A DNA stretch of 64,000 nt from assembly GCA_012064415.1 (NCBI GenBank), contig SSNU01000209.1, forward strand, positions 1 through 64,000, given 5' to 3'. A model generated the notes under the pieces. That model saw only the letters and a program-made list of their open reading frames with translations, made no database searches and was not told the origin of the DNA. This DNA comes from Gyrodactylus bullatarudis (lineage: Eukaryota > Platyhelminthes > Monogenea > Gyrodactylidea > Gyrodactylidae). Positions 11,455-26,700 of the stretch are shown here, in pieces (position 1 is the stretch's first letter; every line of letters starts with the position of its first letter). Made by a program: the position numbers and the translations under genes.

Positions 11455-14400
11455 ACCTGCATTTCTTTTTACTATATTTTAACATACCAAATATTCATTT
11501 ATATAAATACTATACCAAATTTCTTAAATATATTATATAATAAAGATTATTTCATATGATTTTCAAACACTGACAAACATGAGAAAACACTAATAGGCTT
11601 CTTAAGCTATTCCCTTTAAATGAGGCAATTGATTCTGTAACGGCTTGCTATAAACACTAAAATTTATTTCGTATATGTAAAAAATAATAAAAAAAATCCC
11701 AGTAATAAAAAGAACAACAGTATCTCGACCATCATCTGTTTGTTCTAGATTGATTGTTCAAAAAGTCAATAATGACCTTTTGATCACCTCACAGTGATTA
11801 CTTTTTTTTAAATCAAATATTATATAATCAAAGTAGGAAAATAAATCTGACGAATTCATCCTTAACTTTGGCTCTATTCATTAAATTCCAAACAACGATA
11901 TAGGTTAAACCAAAGAAAAATTCTATAATTAGCCAAAAGTCGGTTTTTAGAGTCGAGAGCTAAATCAGGCTCAGTCATAAAACTCATTTTTGCGAACAGA
12001 CCGTTAACAAATAATCTTTTACTCTAATTTTAGATTAATTCCAATTAAAACTGAGTAATACTACCTAGTTAGCCAAAGCTTACTAAAGAATGGAAAGCAT
12101 ACATTACTTTTGAAATGCGTAATATTATAATCTCCTTCTCTAGATAAATAATTTATTATTAATGTGAAGTTTCATCCGAGCCCTTTATTCATAACGTCTT
12201 TTAATAAAAGCATGTGTATTATAAACTAAATTATAAAATATTTGATAAAAATTGATCACATACATAATATTCGTAATAACTTCTCAGAGATCCTAAGGAC
12301 ATTCTCTAAAAAAATTAAGTTGCTATCGATACTTTTAATAATATTTTAGTATACTGTAATTACTGATAGGTAAGATGGAATAAAATTAATCGAGTTCACC
12401 ACTCATTCCATGTGCAGATTTAATCCTCAATTTTTATGAGCCAAATAAAGAAGTTTCCCTATCTTGTTTCAGAATTCTGAGAGATATTTCTATAAAATGT
12501 TTATTTTTTCATTATCCTTAAAAGAGAAATTTCCATTGTTTTTGTCTACAAATTTTTTTCAGTGCATTATGAATGGAAATTTTTCAATGCAAATTGTTAC
12601 TAACAACATACGCTTATGAATTTTTTTATGAACAAATAGAATATTTTCTTTCATAATTTTCCATCCTCACTATGATTTAATATCATACTATCAGAGGTGT
12701 TAAAAGGATCTAAGCTTAACATAGAGAGAAATAGAGCTAAACACGCTGAATATTTTGAAAAAGAATCATCCATTAAAAATGTTGCGAAGAAATTCATCTT
12801 GGAATAAGATCATTAAATTGTTTTGACATTTTATCAGGAGGGAAAATGAGTTTTTGCTTCCAAAGAATTATCTTCTCTTTTGAATATTATCAATAAATTC
12901 ATTCTGATAAAAATAGTTAAGAACCTCCACAAACAAACCGAATGAATTTTACAATGATAATAAAGTGTTAATTTCAAACTGTGTCAGTTTTATTGGATTA
13001 TAATTAGACAGGGCAAAGATTAGATTTTTGACAAACTTGCCAGGAATCTTGATTTGTCAGAATTTTATTGAATTTAAAGCAATAAAATTTACATTCAATC
13101 GAAATTCACACTTTAATGGGTCGGTTCCTGAAATCAATGGAATTTTCAGTGTAAAATCACGAGACTTTGGCATCTACAGAAACTGGTCATTTTGAAAGAC
13201 TCTATTTTTGTTCTCGATGCGTGAATTCTGAATCATTTCTTTTCTACCATTAATATGAAACTTTAATTATACTGGATAACCAATGAATGGGTCATGAGTT
13301 ACTCAACTGAACTGAGATTAAAATTTGACTTCGAATTGCATCTATAAATGTCAAGGAGATTAATTTGCCTCATGGATTACATAAATTATGATAATGGCTA
13401 ATATTGATTTTAAAATTAATGCCAAAATCCTCTTCAACTGTCAAGTCCAATAAAAAAACTAATTAATAATTATTATAATCTTATATTTCTGAATTCAGTC
13501 AAAGGTAACAGAATAAAAGATGTCTATATTTCAATCATCGGGTCAATGACCCCTTTCAACTCATTCCATTTTGTAATTATGAATATGGATTTAGTTTTTC
13601 ACTTGTTTCTTTGAGATCAATGAAAATCTTCCGAATAAAACTTCAAAGTTGGCATTTTAAATGACATTTTACGTTATACCCAAAGCGCATAAGGATGGAA
13701 TTTCCTTCAATGATAAAAAAATCCATTCAAATTTCCATTTGAAGTCAGAATTCGGATACAAATCTATAATTATTTTAGGAAACATCCCTTCCCTTCGTAG
13801 TAACCAACGTCATAATAATTGTGTACACCCATCTGGAGCGTTAGCAGACTGATACAGTACATAAATATATTTATTATTAGAGATGGAACTTATCTCGAGA
13901 ATACTCTGGAAACAATGTTCGCAAGATAGTACACACAGTATATGTATTTATATGTAAGTGCATAATATGAAACACATAAATTCATTTTATGCCATAATCT
14001 ATTGAATCAAGTTCGACAATGTTACGCACCAATAAGCATTGAAATTCACTTGTTAATATTCTATATTTTTATAGAATAGTAATAGATATTTTTAAGGATC
14101 TGTCAAAAATTGAGAATAGATACCACCATAACTATACTAGTACTACTAGTGGAGAAGTGTTTCCCTTTATTCACATGACTTCATTCCAATAAGCAATGAA
14201 TAGAATAATTTTTTGTGATTTCAAAGTTACATATTTCATGTTAGACTAACGAGAATCTGCTTGATCCCTGTATTAATAACCTATATCTTGAACAATATGA
14301 AATAATAACAGTAATTCACTTGACTACTTTTACATACAATGCTTGTGTGTAGTCTACTCATGTAAAGACATTTAATGTTAATTCTCAATCACATGATATA

Positions 14401-14755
14401 TATATTGATAAAAATCTCAACTCAATTTTTCCCCATGAAGAATAGAATTAATTCAACTCAATCTATCCTTAGAAGCATTAGACACTTGTATACTTTTAAG
14501 ATGTGTTAAATGAATTCAAATAAACACATTCATTGTATAATATTACATTGTATCTGAATGGGAAAACATAAAAACACATGGAACGAGGTATAGTACTACC
14601 GTGAATGAATTTGTAGTAGTATTTTAGAGAAAAGCTTTTTTATCATTGGTCGACCAATAGGAAACAGTCTTCTATCCCTAATATTTTCCTTAACCCAGTG
14701 AGTAAAAAAGTATCCCTGACATTATCAAGGATTATGTTTCTGTAGAAAACTGATT
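11455..14755. other. 3.3-kb AT-rich intergenic region
   Basis: No protein family, RNA gene or long repeat was recognised on either strand. Open frames are short (longest about 63 codons near 13661) and have no recognisable motif. The 3' UTR of the SFMBT-like gene and the promoter and 5' UTR of the GPCR gene presumably lie at its two ends. Confidence 0.6.
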
Positions 14756-17700
14756 ATGATCAGAATATTTTCATTGTCATCATTATTATTATTGCTGGTT
14801 ACTTTTACAAAAGGAAATTCTATTTTAATTAATGATAGTACAACCTTGTGCAATTCAGACAAGGAAGATGGAATTATACGTGTTTACTATTATTCTCATT
14901 CCTACAAGATAATCTATGGAATTGTGAATAGCATTCCCCTGGTAGTTGGATTAATTGGTAATACCCTCGTTTGTATTGTTATCGTACGCTCAAAAGTTTT
15001 GCAATCCTCAACAAACTGTTATTTATTATCATTAGCAGTTAGTGATTTATTTTCCCTTATTTTTGGAGATCTCATCCTTCTTGTTGGAATTAATGAAGAG
15101 AGAGAAAAATGGCTTTATGGCTCATTTGCATGCAAAGTCTGGATCATTCTTCAGTATATGCTGCCAGCTGTATCAGCCCTCTCAATAACAGCTTTCAGTG
15201 TTGAACGCTACTTGGCAATATGCCATCCTACAAGAGCCCATGGTCTCTGCTTTATGCAGCGAAGCATCAGGGTTATCATAGCCATATGGTTATTTTGTCT
15301 CGTTATCTATGCTCCTAGATATTCCTTCAATGAACTTTCACAGTATAATCAAATTTATGTATGTCAGCCAATTAATGATGTCAACTATCAGAATATTAAT
15401 AGAATAATGTATTTCGTAGACTTTTTTGTATTCTTTTGTACTCCATTACTTACAACACTCATTCTCTATTCCCTGATTTCTTATCATTTATATGCAAGTC
15501 ATGATCAAATCAAAGTCATGCAAGCTGGTGGTGAGAAATCATCAAGATCGTTTAGTGAACGTCTTGTTCAATGTTTTCATCGGAAAAAGAAGATAATTGC
15601 TACTAGAAATCATGCTCAGGCCTCTCTTAATAAGAAGCAAACAAGAAATAAAAGAAAAGTGAGTACTTTTCTCAAAAAATTTATACTTTGATAATAACTC
15701 TCTCTCTTTCTTTCGTTTGCAAATATCACGCATATTTCCTGATGCCTGATCAGATTATCTCGTAGGAGAAATAATTCTTATAAATACGAAAACACGAATT
15801 TTCCAACAAAATATTGTGACAGATTACTCAAATCTTTTTTGAACTGATAAATGATTTCAAAGAGCACAATCCTAAGCACAACTTGCATAAAGTTACACTA
15901 TAGTAATAGATATTTATGATAAATTAAAAATTTCCCCCTTTAATAATTATAATCAGTAGTATAGTTCAAGACGAATTTCAAAAGTTTTATTCAAAAGTGA
16001 AAGGAACAAAAGTATATTCATTCATGAGAAGAGGGGTTTTTTCGGAAAGCTCATTAATTTTCACACATCAGTGTCAAGGGAAAATATTCTGGATTTTATT
16101 GTTTGTGTAAAATAAATGCTCTAATTATTCTGATTACCAATCAGTGACATCTCCGATGACTACTTCTAAGTAATAACATCAAATTTTATACACAAATTTT
16201 CATGTAATTAAAATGAAATTTCGACACTATCACTGCCATTAAATATATATTTTGAAAGAAAATTTATATGATTCGAACCAAAATTTCAAACCACATTTTT
16301 ACCAAGGAGAAAACTAAATTGAACATATTAAGGGTTAAAATCTATCCCTAATGATTATTAATAATTAGTTTATAAAAACATACTGGAGATTAACCTAAAT
16401 CTAGACAGTGTATTATATTGAAATCTCTGATTTAATGAGGAAAATAATTGAGAAATTTTGAAAATATATTTCAATTCAAAATACTGTATATAAAATTAAC
16501 AGAACAAATAGAATTTTATAAACAAAAATCTCCGATTTCTTTTACTGAGCACTGTAGAATCTACAGTGCAGATGAAAAAGATTATCATAAAAGATAATTT
16601 TGATGTATATATAAATTCCACATACAAATAGATCGGAACTGATTCTCATACAATTAAAAGGCTGACTTATCATAAAAATATGGTAATTATTTTTCTCTTA
16701 AATTTTTGTATTGACTCGAATGAGCGAACGCATTGCCTTTTTTACAAAATGAATTTTCCTCCTACCCATAGTTGTACTGAATTAATGCGAACTTGTTGTC
16801 ATCCTGGTTGGGAGAAATGCTTGTAATCAAATCTAAATTTACCTAAATTGAATAATAAATCAGCTTAATGTGTAAAATTCTATAATTAGAGAATAAAAGT
16901 TACAATTTTATTCTCTTCCTATCACTGAAGAGATGATAATATCAATATCAAATTATTTAAAATTTCCTCTTTAGATATATCTTAACTAATCAATAATTGG
17001 TAATCAATCTACTTGACTTTATTCTCCCAACTTAGAATAGAGCCTCTTTAATTTAATGTAAAAACTCTCCTCAATGTGAATAAAATTCACTGAATATTAT
17101 TCAGGCCAATAAAAGAAAAATGAACGTTTTCTTTCGGTTATTTATTTATTTGTAAATGCGTATGAATTGTCACATGTGTAAGAAGTTCACAACTAGAAAT
17201 TTATGTTTTTTATCACCTGATATATAGCGAAATTCTAACAAATCGGTTTAAAATGTAACTTGGCTCCACCTCCAAGAAGAGGAATAAGACTGGAAAATCA
17301 AATTAAAGCTTTTAGACAATTAACCTACTAGCAAAGTAATTACCAGTGACCACACTTTGCTAGTAGGTTAATTGTCTAAAAACAAATTAAAGCTAGTTAA
17401 CGTAACAAGATGAGAATTCACAAATTTTTTCAAGATCCTCGATATTTTTCTCCGCATTGTCCGAAAAAAGTTTATTTGTCTTTGATTTGTTGAAATAAAA
17501 ATAAGATTTAAAGCAATTCAAGTTAGAGAAGTCATTCAGATTGTTCGATTCCCGACAATAATGACGAATTCCTGTGTACTTCGTTAGCAATATTCGAGTC
17601 CTTCGTTTAGCCTTGATCCAAAATGTCAACATTTGATTGATTCTTTGAAATAGACTGAAAAAGCTGGAAACTGGGGAATTTTCGAAATTCGTAAAATAGC

Positions 17701-20700
17701 TTAATTTTGGCCAGATTCAATTTTTTTATTCAACATCACTTTGGCTCATTCCATCATGATATTGAAAAGGTAAATGTTTCCCTTACTTTCAGGAGAAATA
17801 AATTGAGTTTTTTGAAAACAAAGTAAATTCTAATCTTCATGACAGTTAAGTTTAGATAATGATTGTACTAAGGATCAATAATAATTGAAAGATAAACATT
17901 TATTAAAACTGTCTTGGATTCTTGAACAGATTCTCTACTGGCTGATCTAGGAGTCATTTAATAGATATAGTTTTACCAATCAATTTTGAATTTCTGAAGG
18001 ATCCAGATCAATCTATGTAGCTCTAATCAAATTTCAAGAATTTTCCTGATTTCTATTCTTTTATCAGAAAGATTATAGAGAATGAGAACAGAATTTTACT
18101 AAAAAAATTTATTACATTAAATGTAATAATTAATCCGATTGAAGATTTGTTTAAAATAAAACGAAATTAAAAAATATTTATTTCAGGCGAAAATATTTCT
18201 ATAAATACAATTATATTTCGATACTGAAAGGGCATCAGTCCAATGATCACTGACCATTTTGGCTGGATATTATCCAGTGGTTAACTCCAGGGTAATCTTG
18301 AAAGCAGAAAAATTCATTGAAATTGAAAAAGAAGGAGCTAAAGTGTGCAATAAGAAATCCGACTATAAAAGAATCACTAAAAGATGAAAAATTATTAAAA
18401 ATAGATTTTTTAAAACAAAAACTTTTTGTCTATTTAGACTATTTTTGAATTTCGAAAATACTCCAAACTTTCAACATCTGTGCTCAAAATTTTTATCGAT
18501 TTCGTAGATTTGAATTGATGAGATACTGACATTTGGCATCAACTTTAGAAAAATGATTCAAATTTGATTCGTCATTCTCAAGAAAAAATTAAACTTTTGA
18601 ATTTCCTGACTTTCCAGTGAAAAATGTTGAGCTTTTTGTAAAACTAGTAAATTCTCATCTTTATATCAGCTTGTTTTATTTCTTAAAGTTTAAAATTTAC
18701 AATCTGAATCAAAAAGAATAACGAGATTTCTGTAGAACCTCATGCCGAGTTCAAGTGTGTCAAGTCAGCTCAAACTCACGGCACACACATTTTATTGAAC
18801 AGAAAGGTCTTGAGAAAAGAGAGGTTTTTCCTGAGTCCTATGATGCTTTTTGAATAAATTACCTGTCTCTATTAACAAAGATATCATTCTTGGATATTAT
18901 TAGGAGTCTGTAAAATATCTTTTATTAAATCTGATCAAGAACAAAATTAAAATACGCATTGTATTGGTAAATTCTGATAGAATTATTCGCAAATATTTAA
19001 TAGCCAAAGGAAAACTGTATATAAAGTACCAAATAAATACATATAATCTTTTATTAAGTATGTTTTTGTACTTAATTTCATGGATGAAAGATTAGATGTT
19101 TCCCATACCCTAACAGAAATAATTATAATTAGAACTTGTTTTAAATAAATAAACTAAAAAAGAAATCATCATCAGCTATGATCAAAAGATATTATCAACA
19201 ATGAGAGTAGTAACATAACTTTATATAAAGATTTCCATGAAAAGGCATCTCTTGTTAATAATAATACGGATATCAACGGGAAATTTCTCATCAAATATGT
19301 TGTATAATTATGGGGGTGATATTTTTTCCCAAACGTCTTTTCGGGAGGTTTGCTAATTTTGGACGCTTTGGACACAGAAAAGAAGATTTTCATAAATTTT
19401 ATTCAAAAACCATTCTGATCCCATTTTCCCAAAATTCTTTGAAACGCATTAAAATTTTCAGATAATGATGAGGATATGTAACGAAGGAATTTTAGATAAC
19501 TATCAGAATAATTCCCATACGAAAAGTCATACAGATTGCTTAAAGTCGCGAATTTTATCATTCAAAATTTGTTGGCGCATATTAAAAATTTTAATTTTCA
19601 AATGAGATTTTGTTTATCAGAACAAAATTAAAAATATATTTAATTCAAAAGGATTTTTTCCCAAAATTTAATTTTCTATCGAATGAGCCGGAAAAGTTTT
19701 AACCTAATAATTTTCATCTAAATGTCTTTTACTTTCGAAAGTATCATAAAAAAATTCAGAATTGAACAGATTTTCATCAATGACAATGATTGAATATATT
19801 TAATAAATGATAGATCAAGTGGGTAATATAAAATAAAATATCTTTAAATATAATTATTCTTTGTTAATTTCAATTTAACCTATTGAATAGATAAAACTAA
19901 TTAGAAAAAATCATTTATAGAATTGATAGATTAAATGAATATCCTCATTATTCATCAAATACAATACAGCTAGTCCCCCAGCTAATTTGGTTAAAATGGC
20001 TAAATTTAATATGATAAAATATTAAATAAGAGAAGAATTTTTTAATTCTCTTAATAAAATAAGCTGCCTGAGAGAAATTCAGTTGTTCAAGAAAAAGCTC
20101 TCGAATCGAAGGTAAGCGAAGAAATATTGTATATCATCTCCTATTGAATCAAATAAAGGAACTTTATTATTTTTATTGTTTTCTATGATTCACCTGTTTA
20201 ATGAAGGTCTCCTCCTAAATATGTTGAAGATTTTCATTCAGCTTCAAAAAATTTAGAAATTTTACTCTTGTATAAGATTCTCTTGAGCCCATGCGACTCT
20301 ATATTATGGAGTTTTTATATATAGATAAAAACAAAAAATTATTCTCTCAGTTGTTCTTTCTGGCTAAATTGTCTCTGAAAATTGGCTAGGCTTCTCTAGT
20401 TATATATCACAAAAGATTCTCTATGAGAGCATAGAAATTCTTGATCCCTCTTTTTGAACGTATTCATTATAGACGTATTCTTGTATAGACTCTTCTAATG
20501 TGAATCAAACTTTCATCTAAACCTATTCTGGCTTCGTAGATATGCATTTATCATGAAGAAATTTTTCATTACTGTATTGCTAAGAAAAAATTATAATCAA
20601 CCTTCTTTTTGCTTCTTTTATATGTAAAAAATATCCATATATTTTATACAAACAAAGTCTTTTTTCCAACAAAAAAAGCACGAGTAGAATTTTTACAATC

Positions 20701-23700
20701 ATCTGTATTATAATTATATTATTATAGATAAACCTGTCTTCTTTTTTCAATTGGTTCGTATTTTTACTTTTTCTTCTGCCTCCTTTTGTAAATGTGACGT
20801 ATTTATTGTTTGAAAAGCTAGCTGATTTCTCGATTATATTATAAAACTTTAGGAAGAGGCTTTGAAAATCAGTTGGTAACAACATTCCTTTGGATATCTG
20901 AAAAAAATTGAAACTATTTTTGTTAGATTCTAAACTCATATGGTTCGATAATATTATCGTACCAAATTATTGCTGATTAAATGAAAAATTTCATGAGGAT
21001 TCGTTCCTTCCTATATATTTTAATTCAACATGCAGTATAAAATTCTCTTCCATTAAGATTTTATAGATTTTAAAATCTTTTGTAAATTATATATATTATA
21101 TATTCATACATTGCTTTGATATTGTAACATTTTGTTGAAATAAAATATTTTACGTCGTAAACAACATAGCAGCAAAAAACCGTAATAATTTTCAAAACAA
21201 TATTAAGAATTGGTCCGTTCAAAAAAAAGTAATAAGTGTAATTCTGTCATATTAATAAAACATAAATATTTATTACAGATTGTATTCTATATATTATGGC
21301 TAAAATTTTTACTAATATCTTTGATTTGAAATGTTCTAGTTTAATGGTGGTGTGAAAAATCAGACATAGCTGTTCAAGAATAGAGGAATGATATAACGTT
21401 ATACAGGGGTACGAAATTTATTTGTTTGTTTTCAACTCTGAATTCTAGATCTCTGGAACTTCTTTACATTATGTATTTAAATTGAAAAAAATTGACAGCT
21501 TTCTCATAGATTAGAGAATTATTTGGTAACATTCACAATCTAAGAAAGGAAATACATAAAAGATACAGAGATTCTAAATAGTTTTATATAGGTACGAATG
21601 ATATCTATTTATATTCTTTATATGAGATCAGTATTAGCAAAGGAAGCCTTTCTGCGTAAATATTGTTCGCCATGGGGGATCAGGAAATTTTATTAATAAT
21701 TTAATTATAAAAGATATATATATATTCTTTGCCAACCAGATTGGAGCAACATTCTTGGATGATTTGAAGAGACTCTTTTATTGGCTCTTCCTTCAATTTC
21801 CCTATTGAATATTCACAATGAATGTAATAGATTCTTTGATTAAATTTCTTCTTCTCATATTTTCCCTCTAACTTGGCCCAGTCCTCTCGAAATATAACAA
21901 TGATTAATTAATTTTCTGCTTGACAGAAAAAAAAGAAAATCGTAAATAATGAGATTAGTCTCATAATTTTAAATTCCTATTCATGTAAGAAAAAGATTTT
22001 TCCCTTCAGCTCAAAGTTTTTTTGGTTTGAGCACATGCGAAAACTATTTCCAAGATAGCTTTAATAAATAAAGTAATATGAACATGGGAATTTTTTAATA
22101 GTTACGAAATTATTTTCATCAAGAAATCGGATATGATTTCGTCTTTTCTCGAATCTACATCATGAGCTCCATCTTCAGGAGTTGAAGAGAAAAATTTAGA
22201 GATCCAATTTTTATGAAAATGATGGGATATTTCAAACCTAGTTAAACTGTCACTTTTTTGAATTTTGAGTTAAGATTTTTTGTTGATTTTCGAAAAGATC
22301 AAATGTTGATTTTTGGAATCACGAGTAGTAAGAAAAATCAGATTTTAAAAATCTCCCCATCATCGTATGAAAGTGGAATTTTTTAACCATTTTTGCTGCT
22401 GGAAATTTTTAAGATCCAAGATCCCTGAAAAAGGCCGAGTTAATCACAAATTTTATGGTGATAATCTGTTTTCTTATCTATTGTGATCGTAAAAATTCAA
22501 ATTTGATCTCTCTTTCCCTTTGAAATCAAAAAAATTTTCAAGTTTAAAAAGGGGATAATTTGGCGCTAACTCGAGATAATGAAAACGCTATTATTTTCGT
22601 AAAATTAGGTTTTATCTTCGTCAGAATGGCTCTTAAAAATTTAAATCTTGCGCCAATTTTTATTGACTTAAAAAACCAACTGCATCTAATGTTTTTATAA
22701 ATAAAATTTTTAGCTTAATTTTCACAATCTATTAAACATAGAGAGCAGTTTTGTCATTATCTATAATAGGCTACACTAAATTGATAAGATACAGCTATCT
22801 TAGTAGAAATGTTTAATTTTCTTTTGTTTGAATTTATTATGAAAATTGGGCATGATTTATTCTCGTTTTGATTCTGAAGATCCTACCCGGGTACTACTTG
22901 GATAAAATTTCGTAAGAATTAATGAAACCACCTGTAATTTTCTTTAAATAATCTTTGAGCTATTTCTGAATCATTCCACCATGTCTGGCTGAGACAACTC
23001 GTTAAATGATTCTTGTATCATATAAACAGAATTTCGGAAATTTTCAAATTTTGAACGTTCTTAATATTCTCCTGATTTATGTTTTCATTAAAAATGTCTT
23101 GATCTTTTACATTCAAAATCCAAAATATGAAAAAATATTTAAACTATTTTTAACTGCATAAAGTTAATAAAATCAAATATAATTAACAAAAATTAAAATA
23201 AAAAACGTTCAAAATTTGAAAATTTCCGAAATTTTGTTTATATGATACAAGAATCATTTAAAGAGTTGACTCAGCCAGACATGTTGGAATGATTTAGAAA
23301 TAGCTCAAAGATTATTTGAACAAAATTACAGGCGGTTTCATCAGTTTTACGAAATTTCATCCAAGTAGTACCCGGGATCTAATCCTGACTACAGTGTACT
23401 GACGAGTCCTAATAATTAAACGCCGCCCACATCTGCCGCTCTGAGTTTAATATTAATTGATTCTCTTATGAGACTTGCTTATCCGAAATCTATTATTTAA
23501 GTGTTAGAAGAGGCTAGTAGGTTAAAATATAAGAAGTTTGCTCGCAAGAATAGAAAGCGAAAATTTGACCAGTTATTGAAAATAATAGCCAACAATACAA
23601 TTATTAAAAGAATTTTCAAGCTGCAACTTATACCCCAGAAATTTCGACAGCAATATTATGCTGATATAATTCAATGGGTGTTATGATTTTGATTTCCGGT

Positions 23701-26700
23701 AAAAGGGTTAACCAGATATGTTTCTTCTAAAGATTTTGATTATTTTTATATATATTATTTAATATTTTCTTGCAACTACTACCTTTAAAGTGAAGTAGTT
23801 AAGCATAGTTTTATTTTTTTATGTGATCTATAGGAAGATGTTATGTGGGAGATTCTTGAGGGAAACGTGTTTATTATTATTAATTTTGCATAAGGAAACA
23901 CGATTAAACAATTGTTCTCCTAACAGCACAAACTCCCATTGTAATATGCAATAATGAAAAACATTTACGAAGATTTAGTGAAAATTAATTGAACTTCAAA
24001 ATTTCAATTGATAGAAGAAAATTCTCAATTTCGTCATTGAATAAAAACAATTAATAGGGTGACAATAAGCATAACAAATATCTGAAGTTGAGTAGTTTAT
24101 CAATCACCACGAAAATATCCTAATTCTAATTTACTGATTTTCTCACGTCCCATTCTATCGTTGTTTATGTTAAGCATTTAATATTCTTTATAAGAACACA
24201 ATAAAAACGAATTTTAACACAAGCGATTAACTCTACAAACCTTAACCTAGAGCAACGCTCTTTTTCCAAAATACTAGCTAAATTAAATAGTATTTGGTAA
24301 TGTAGAAAGTCTGAGTATTTTATGAAATAATTATTCGTGCTGAAATGTTTGCTTGAAATACTTTTATTAAAGAGTCAGAAATTTTCTGAAAGCTAATTTC
24401 AAATCTTAATCAGGGCCTGATTATCAAGCTGAGATTTGAACTCTCTAGTAACTAATCAATAGAAAATTTAATTTGAGCACTAGACTAGACTAAACAAAAT
24501 TTTCAAATAAAAAACGTATTATTTTAATTATTGAATTTGAATTCACATTATTTCTTCCAACAAAGTTGCAAGAATGACTTAAGTCTTAATAAAATCAAGT
24601 TTATCTTTAGAAATCGAAGACACTTTTGCGAGTTAAAAATATCCTTAAGAAGAAAAGCAGTGATCTAGGCCCAACCCTATCATTGCAGATCGAACATAGA
24701 AATAGACTCTGTCTGAATAGAATAGATAAACTCTCGAGATGAAAAACTTTCAATTCTTAGCAATTTATCCATTCAGATCTAGATCATAGATCTATATTTC
24801 TTATGCCTAATTAAATATTTATTTCGTTCGATAGCCAGATTCGATAGCAAGGTTTTTATTATTAACTTCAGCAGTTTGAAATTTTACTATCATTGTTATT
24901 CCTTTGTTTAAAGTAAATGAAAAGTCTGCAGATAGAATACAATTTTTTGATATTAAAAGTAAGAGAGATTCCGGGTAGAGAGAAAGAAAGTTTTCTTAAT
25001 TAACATATTTTTCGATTTTCAGCATGACAGCTAATTCTGATGGAGTAAACTTCGGACATTTCGTTATCTCCCTCTCCCCATTGCTTCAACTTTTTTTATT
25101 TTTCAGGAAAAGTCTTTTTTCAACTTCGTTATAGCAATCAATTTTACTCTTGATATTATTAAGTGTTATGATTATTTTCCTTCCCCATTTGTCATATTAT
25201 TTGTAGTTAGAATTGAATTCATTCGACAGATTGAAGTTTAACTGATCGACAGATTAATTAATTTCTGTTGAGTAGAAAGAAAATTCTAGCATATTAATAC
25301 CAAATGATTTCCTGAAGAAAGAAGATTTTTAATATCTAAGTCCCCAGACATCCTCGTTACTGTAATCTACAGCCGAGACTGATTATCTTGAAATACACGG
25401 GTAAAAAATAAAAACGCTTACATATAGAGAACTCTTTAAAAGTTGATTGAATTTCGCTATTTCTTTTGAGTGGATTCTTAATTTCAGAGCCAATTCTAAT
25501 CCTTGGCTCAACAACTGAAAATGAGAAATATGTCAGTCTTTATTACATCTTTTTCATCATGGCATATCATTTTGAATTATTTCTATTATCCCTAGCGAAT
25601 GAAACTAGAATATTTGAATAAATCTCTTTGATTCGAATGATGAAATCTGATCTCTTTACTGTATCCTAAGATTGTATTTATTATTACTATACATGTGCAA
25701 ACTTCTTCTAGAGAGGGTAAAATAATCGTCTCTTCTCTATCTTTAGTACAAATAGAGATCAAGATCTTTTGATAAAGCTTGCTGAGTTTCACATCTAACC
25801 AAGAATAAAACTATTTGAGAATGGATATCAAGAATCAATCATTGTTGGTCATAAGAATTAATCTAAAAAGCTGTCATTCGATTCTCGATTTGTCTAAGTT
25901 TCCTCATATTTGAATTCTTGATGAGTATTTTTTGTAACCCCCTTTAACAATAGCTACTGCTGTATTGGTATAAGAAGTATTCTTAGATCTTTTTAAAAAT
26001 CAAGGTCTAAAATTTCCAACCAGCACTAAAATGAATTCAAGTGTAGTTGAATTGAAAGTTGAAATCACCTGAGCCTTTATTGTAGAAAGAAAGAGTCCCT
26101 TTTATAATAAAGGGCCTTTATCTAATACTTTCCGTTAATCTCACAAGCTTTACATGTTATTTAATGTATTTTAGTGGGAAAAGAACTTTAATAGACGAAA
26201 AATATATCGAAAATTTTATCGCAGTTTCATGAACAAGGGTGGCCAATGAGTTTTGCAACTGACTGTAGTATTTCGAGTTTTATCTCTATAATCTTGATTC
26301 CAGAGAGATTCATAGTCGATTCAAAATCTTACCTACCAATCTCATTGATTAGAAATATGCTTAGCCCATATGAGATTTGATAATGAGTCTAGCTTTAGAT
26401 ATGTTCCCAAATAATTCCTTTCGTCAAATCAATAATTCAAAAAATTGATAAATTTATCATGTTACACCTAGGAGATATAGAAAAAAGTTATCGATGATTT
26501 ATTTCATGCTTACGATGTATTTCCTCTTTTTCTACAACTTCACCAACAATGGAATCTCTCAGGTCCTACAAATGAAGAATGAGGCAATAAAAATGTCAAC
26601 ACGAAATGCATCAGGAAATAATCTTAGAAAACTACGTTAAAAATATTAAATAAGAGTTGAATTCTTCGAAAAACTCATCAGAATCTAATAGTTGTATCAA

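Noticed and set aside
13661..13852. 63-codon open frame between SFMBT and the GPCR
   Set aside because: Short, isolated and without motif or splice partners.
20580..20939. 119-codon minus-strand open frame in the GPCR intron
   Set aside because: The composition is AT-driven (Ile/Lys/Phe/Leu runs), with no motif, no partner exons and no sign of a gene; length alone is not convincing.
23501..23686. Basic 61-residue open frame (LEEASRLKYKKFARKN-like)
   Set aside because: There is no ATG at its start and no recognisable family. It may be a mobile-element remnant but cannot be supported.
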